Source of the DNA: an uncultured Eubacteriales bacterium
Lineage (GTDB): Bacteria > Bacillota > Clostridia > Monoglobales > Monoglobaceae
DNA length: 6,855 bases
Assembly (NCBI GenBank): GCA_905198865.1
Contig: CAJKEB010000076.1
Coordinates: forward strand, 1-6,855
Reading direction: 5' to 3'
Below the pieces are notes generated by a model. The model was given only the letters and a program-made list of their open reading frames with translations. It made no database searches and had not been told where the DNA came from. A program made the position numbers and the translations under genes. Positions 6,410 through 6,855 of the stretch are shown here, one piece after another. Within the stretch, counting starts at the first letter, position 1, and the number at the start of each line of letters is the position of its first letter.

Positions 6410-6766
6410 ATGGATTATTTGAACGCCTTTTGGGTTGGCGGTCTCATATGCGTAGTCGCACAGATTCTGATAGACAAAACCAAAATGACTCCGGCACGGA
6501 TTTTGGTTTTATATGTGATTATCGGTACAATTCTCGGTGGTATCGGAGTATATGACAAGCTGGTCGATTTTGCCGGAGCCGGAGCAACCGTCCCGCTTGT
6601 AGGCTTTGGAAACGTTCTTGCAAAGGGTGTTATGAAAGCGGTTGACCAATCGGGGTTTATCGGCATAATAACCGGCGGAACGGCTGCGGCTGCCGGAGGA
6701 ATAGCTGCAGCAGTGTTTTTCGGATTTTTAGTAGCCTTGATTTTTGATCCGAAAGCAAAGAAATGA
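6410..6766 (+). CDS. spoVAE: Stage V sporulation membrane protein SpoVAE (SpoVAEB type)
   Basis: A 118-residue membrane protein matching the short SpoVAEB form (about 116 residues in Bacillus). It is a membrane component of the SpoVA DPA-transport complex. Seen here: hydrophobic segments near 5-22, 31-47 and 82-112, and the loop motif FAGAGATVPLVGFGN (54-68), closely parallel to the one in SpoVAC, so the two are paralogues of one Pfam family (SpoVAC_SpoVAEB). The ATG at 6410 follows GGAGA (6396-6400) with a 9-base spacing. The gene ends in TGA followed at once by an in-frame TAA, the first bases of the 52-bp repeat, so there are tandem stops and no spacer between gene and repeat. spoVAEA and spoVAF, which surround it in Bacillus, are not present within the window; anything past position 6855 is not visible. 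Confidence 0.95.
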   Translation: MDYLNAFWVGGLICVVAQILIDKTKMTPARILVLYVIIGTILGGIGVYDKLVDFAGAGATVPLVGFGNVLAKGVMKAVDQSGFIGIITGGTAAAAGGIAAAVFFGFLVALIFDPKAKK

Positions 6767-6818
6767 TAAATTATAGTTTATCGGGGAGTTATTGCAAGCT
6801 AAGCTTGCAGCCGGAGAC
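6767..6818 (+). repeat. Right copy of 52-bp perfect inverted repeat, 3' of spoVAE
   Basis: This is the exact reverse complement of 1-52, starting at the very first base after the spoVAE stop codon. It carries the palindrome at 6793-6809 (arms TGCAAGCT and AGCTTGCA). Relative to spoVAE it has the same orientation as the left copy has relative to hemW. On its far side it runs directly into a GC-rich hairpin; whether the left copy has the same continuation cannot be seen because the window ends there. It encodes nothing obvious. The match is certain; its nature (dispersed repeat, 3'-end element or inversion arm) is inference. Confidence 0.95.
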
Positions 6819-6836
6819 CGCCCATGCAATGGGCGG
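6818..6836 (+). repeat. GC-rich hairpin abutting the 52-bp repeat
   Basis: A perfect stem with 8-base arms (CCGCCCAT at 6818-6825 and ATGGGCGG at 6829-6836) and a 3-base loop. It overlaps the last base of the 52-bp repeat, so the two may be one composite element. It is followed by TAATGCAAACTG rather than a T-run, so it is at best a weak or Rho-type 3'-end structure for the spoVA transcript. Its size (8-base arms, 3-base loop) equals that of the hairpin at 3057-3075. The bases from 6837 to the window end hold no gene and resemble the flank of that hairpin. Confidence 0.75.
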
Positions 6837-6855
6837 TAATGCAAACTGCGGTAGG

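Noticed and set aside
1..6855. The whole segment as a transposon bounded by terminal inverted repeats
   Set aside because: There is no transposase, integrase or resolvase, and the cargo is conserved housekeeping and sporulation genes. The outer flank of the left copy is not visible, so target-site duplication cannot be tested.
1..6855. CRISPR arrays, tRNA or rRNA genes
   Set aside because: No regularly spaced repeats and no recognisable tRNA or rRNA sequence were seen on either strand.

Overview
The window is a compact piece of chromosome from an endospore-forming Firmicute, most likely a member of the Clostridia. The evidence is a complete forespore regulatory operon (spoIIAA-spoIIAB-sigF) followed directly by the short clostridial-type spoVA set (spoVAC-spoVAD-spoVAE). 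The spoVAA, spoVAB, spoVAEA and spoVAF genes of the longer Bacillus operon are absent, and so is dacF upstream of spoIIAA. AT-rich intergenic DNA and good Shine-Dalgarno sites fit this. I cannot name a genus from the sequence.

Layout: two gene blocks diverge from a 280-bp AT-rich intergenic region (3025-3304). To the left, on the minus strand, lie lepA (elongation factor 4) and hemW (radical-SAM-type haem chaperone), 13 bp apart and probably co-transcribed. To the right, on the plus strand, lie spoIIAA, spoIIAB and sigF, packed with short gaps or overlaps. After an 80-bp gap come spoVAC, spoVAD and spoVAE. All eight genes look intact. The central region holds a GC-rich hairpin in the presumed lepA leader, a candidate sigma-A promoter for lepA, and a candidate Spo0A box ahead of spoIIAA.

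How the genes work together: SpoIIAA (anti-anti-sigma), SpoIIAB (anti-sigma and kinase) and SigF form the partner-switching circuit that confines sigma-F activity to the forespore. SpoVAC, SpoVAD and SpoVAE belong to the machinery that moves dipicolinic acid (Ca-DPA) across the inner forespore membrane, into the spore during development and out again at germination. LepA and HemW are housekeeping proteins with no evident mechanistic link to sporulation.

The most unusual feature is a perfect 52-bp inverted repeat at the two ends of the window (1-52 and 6767-6818). The copies lie just 3' of hemW and immediately 3' of spoVAE, so both read in the same sense relative to the gene they follow. The right copy runs into a second GC-rich hairpin and then into sequence resembling part of the central hairpin element, which suggests a family of small dispersed intergenic repeats. 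I found no evidence of a new multi-gene system; the coding content is well known.
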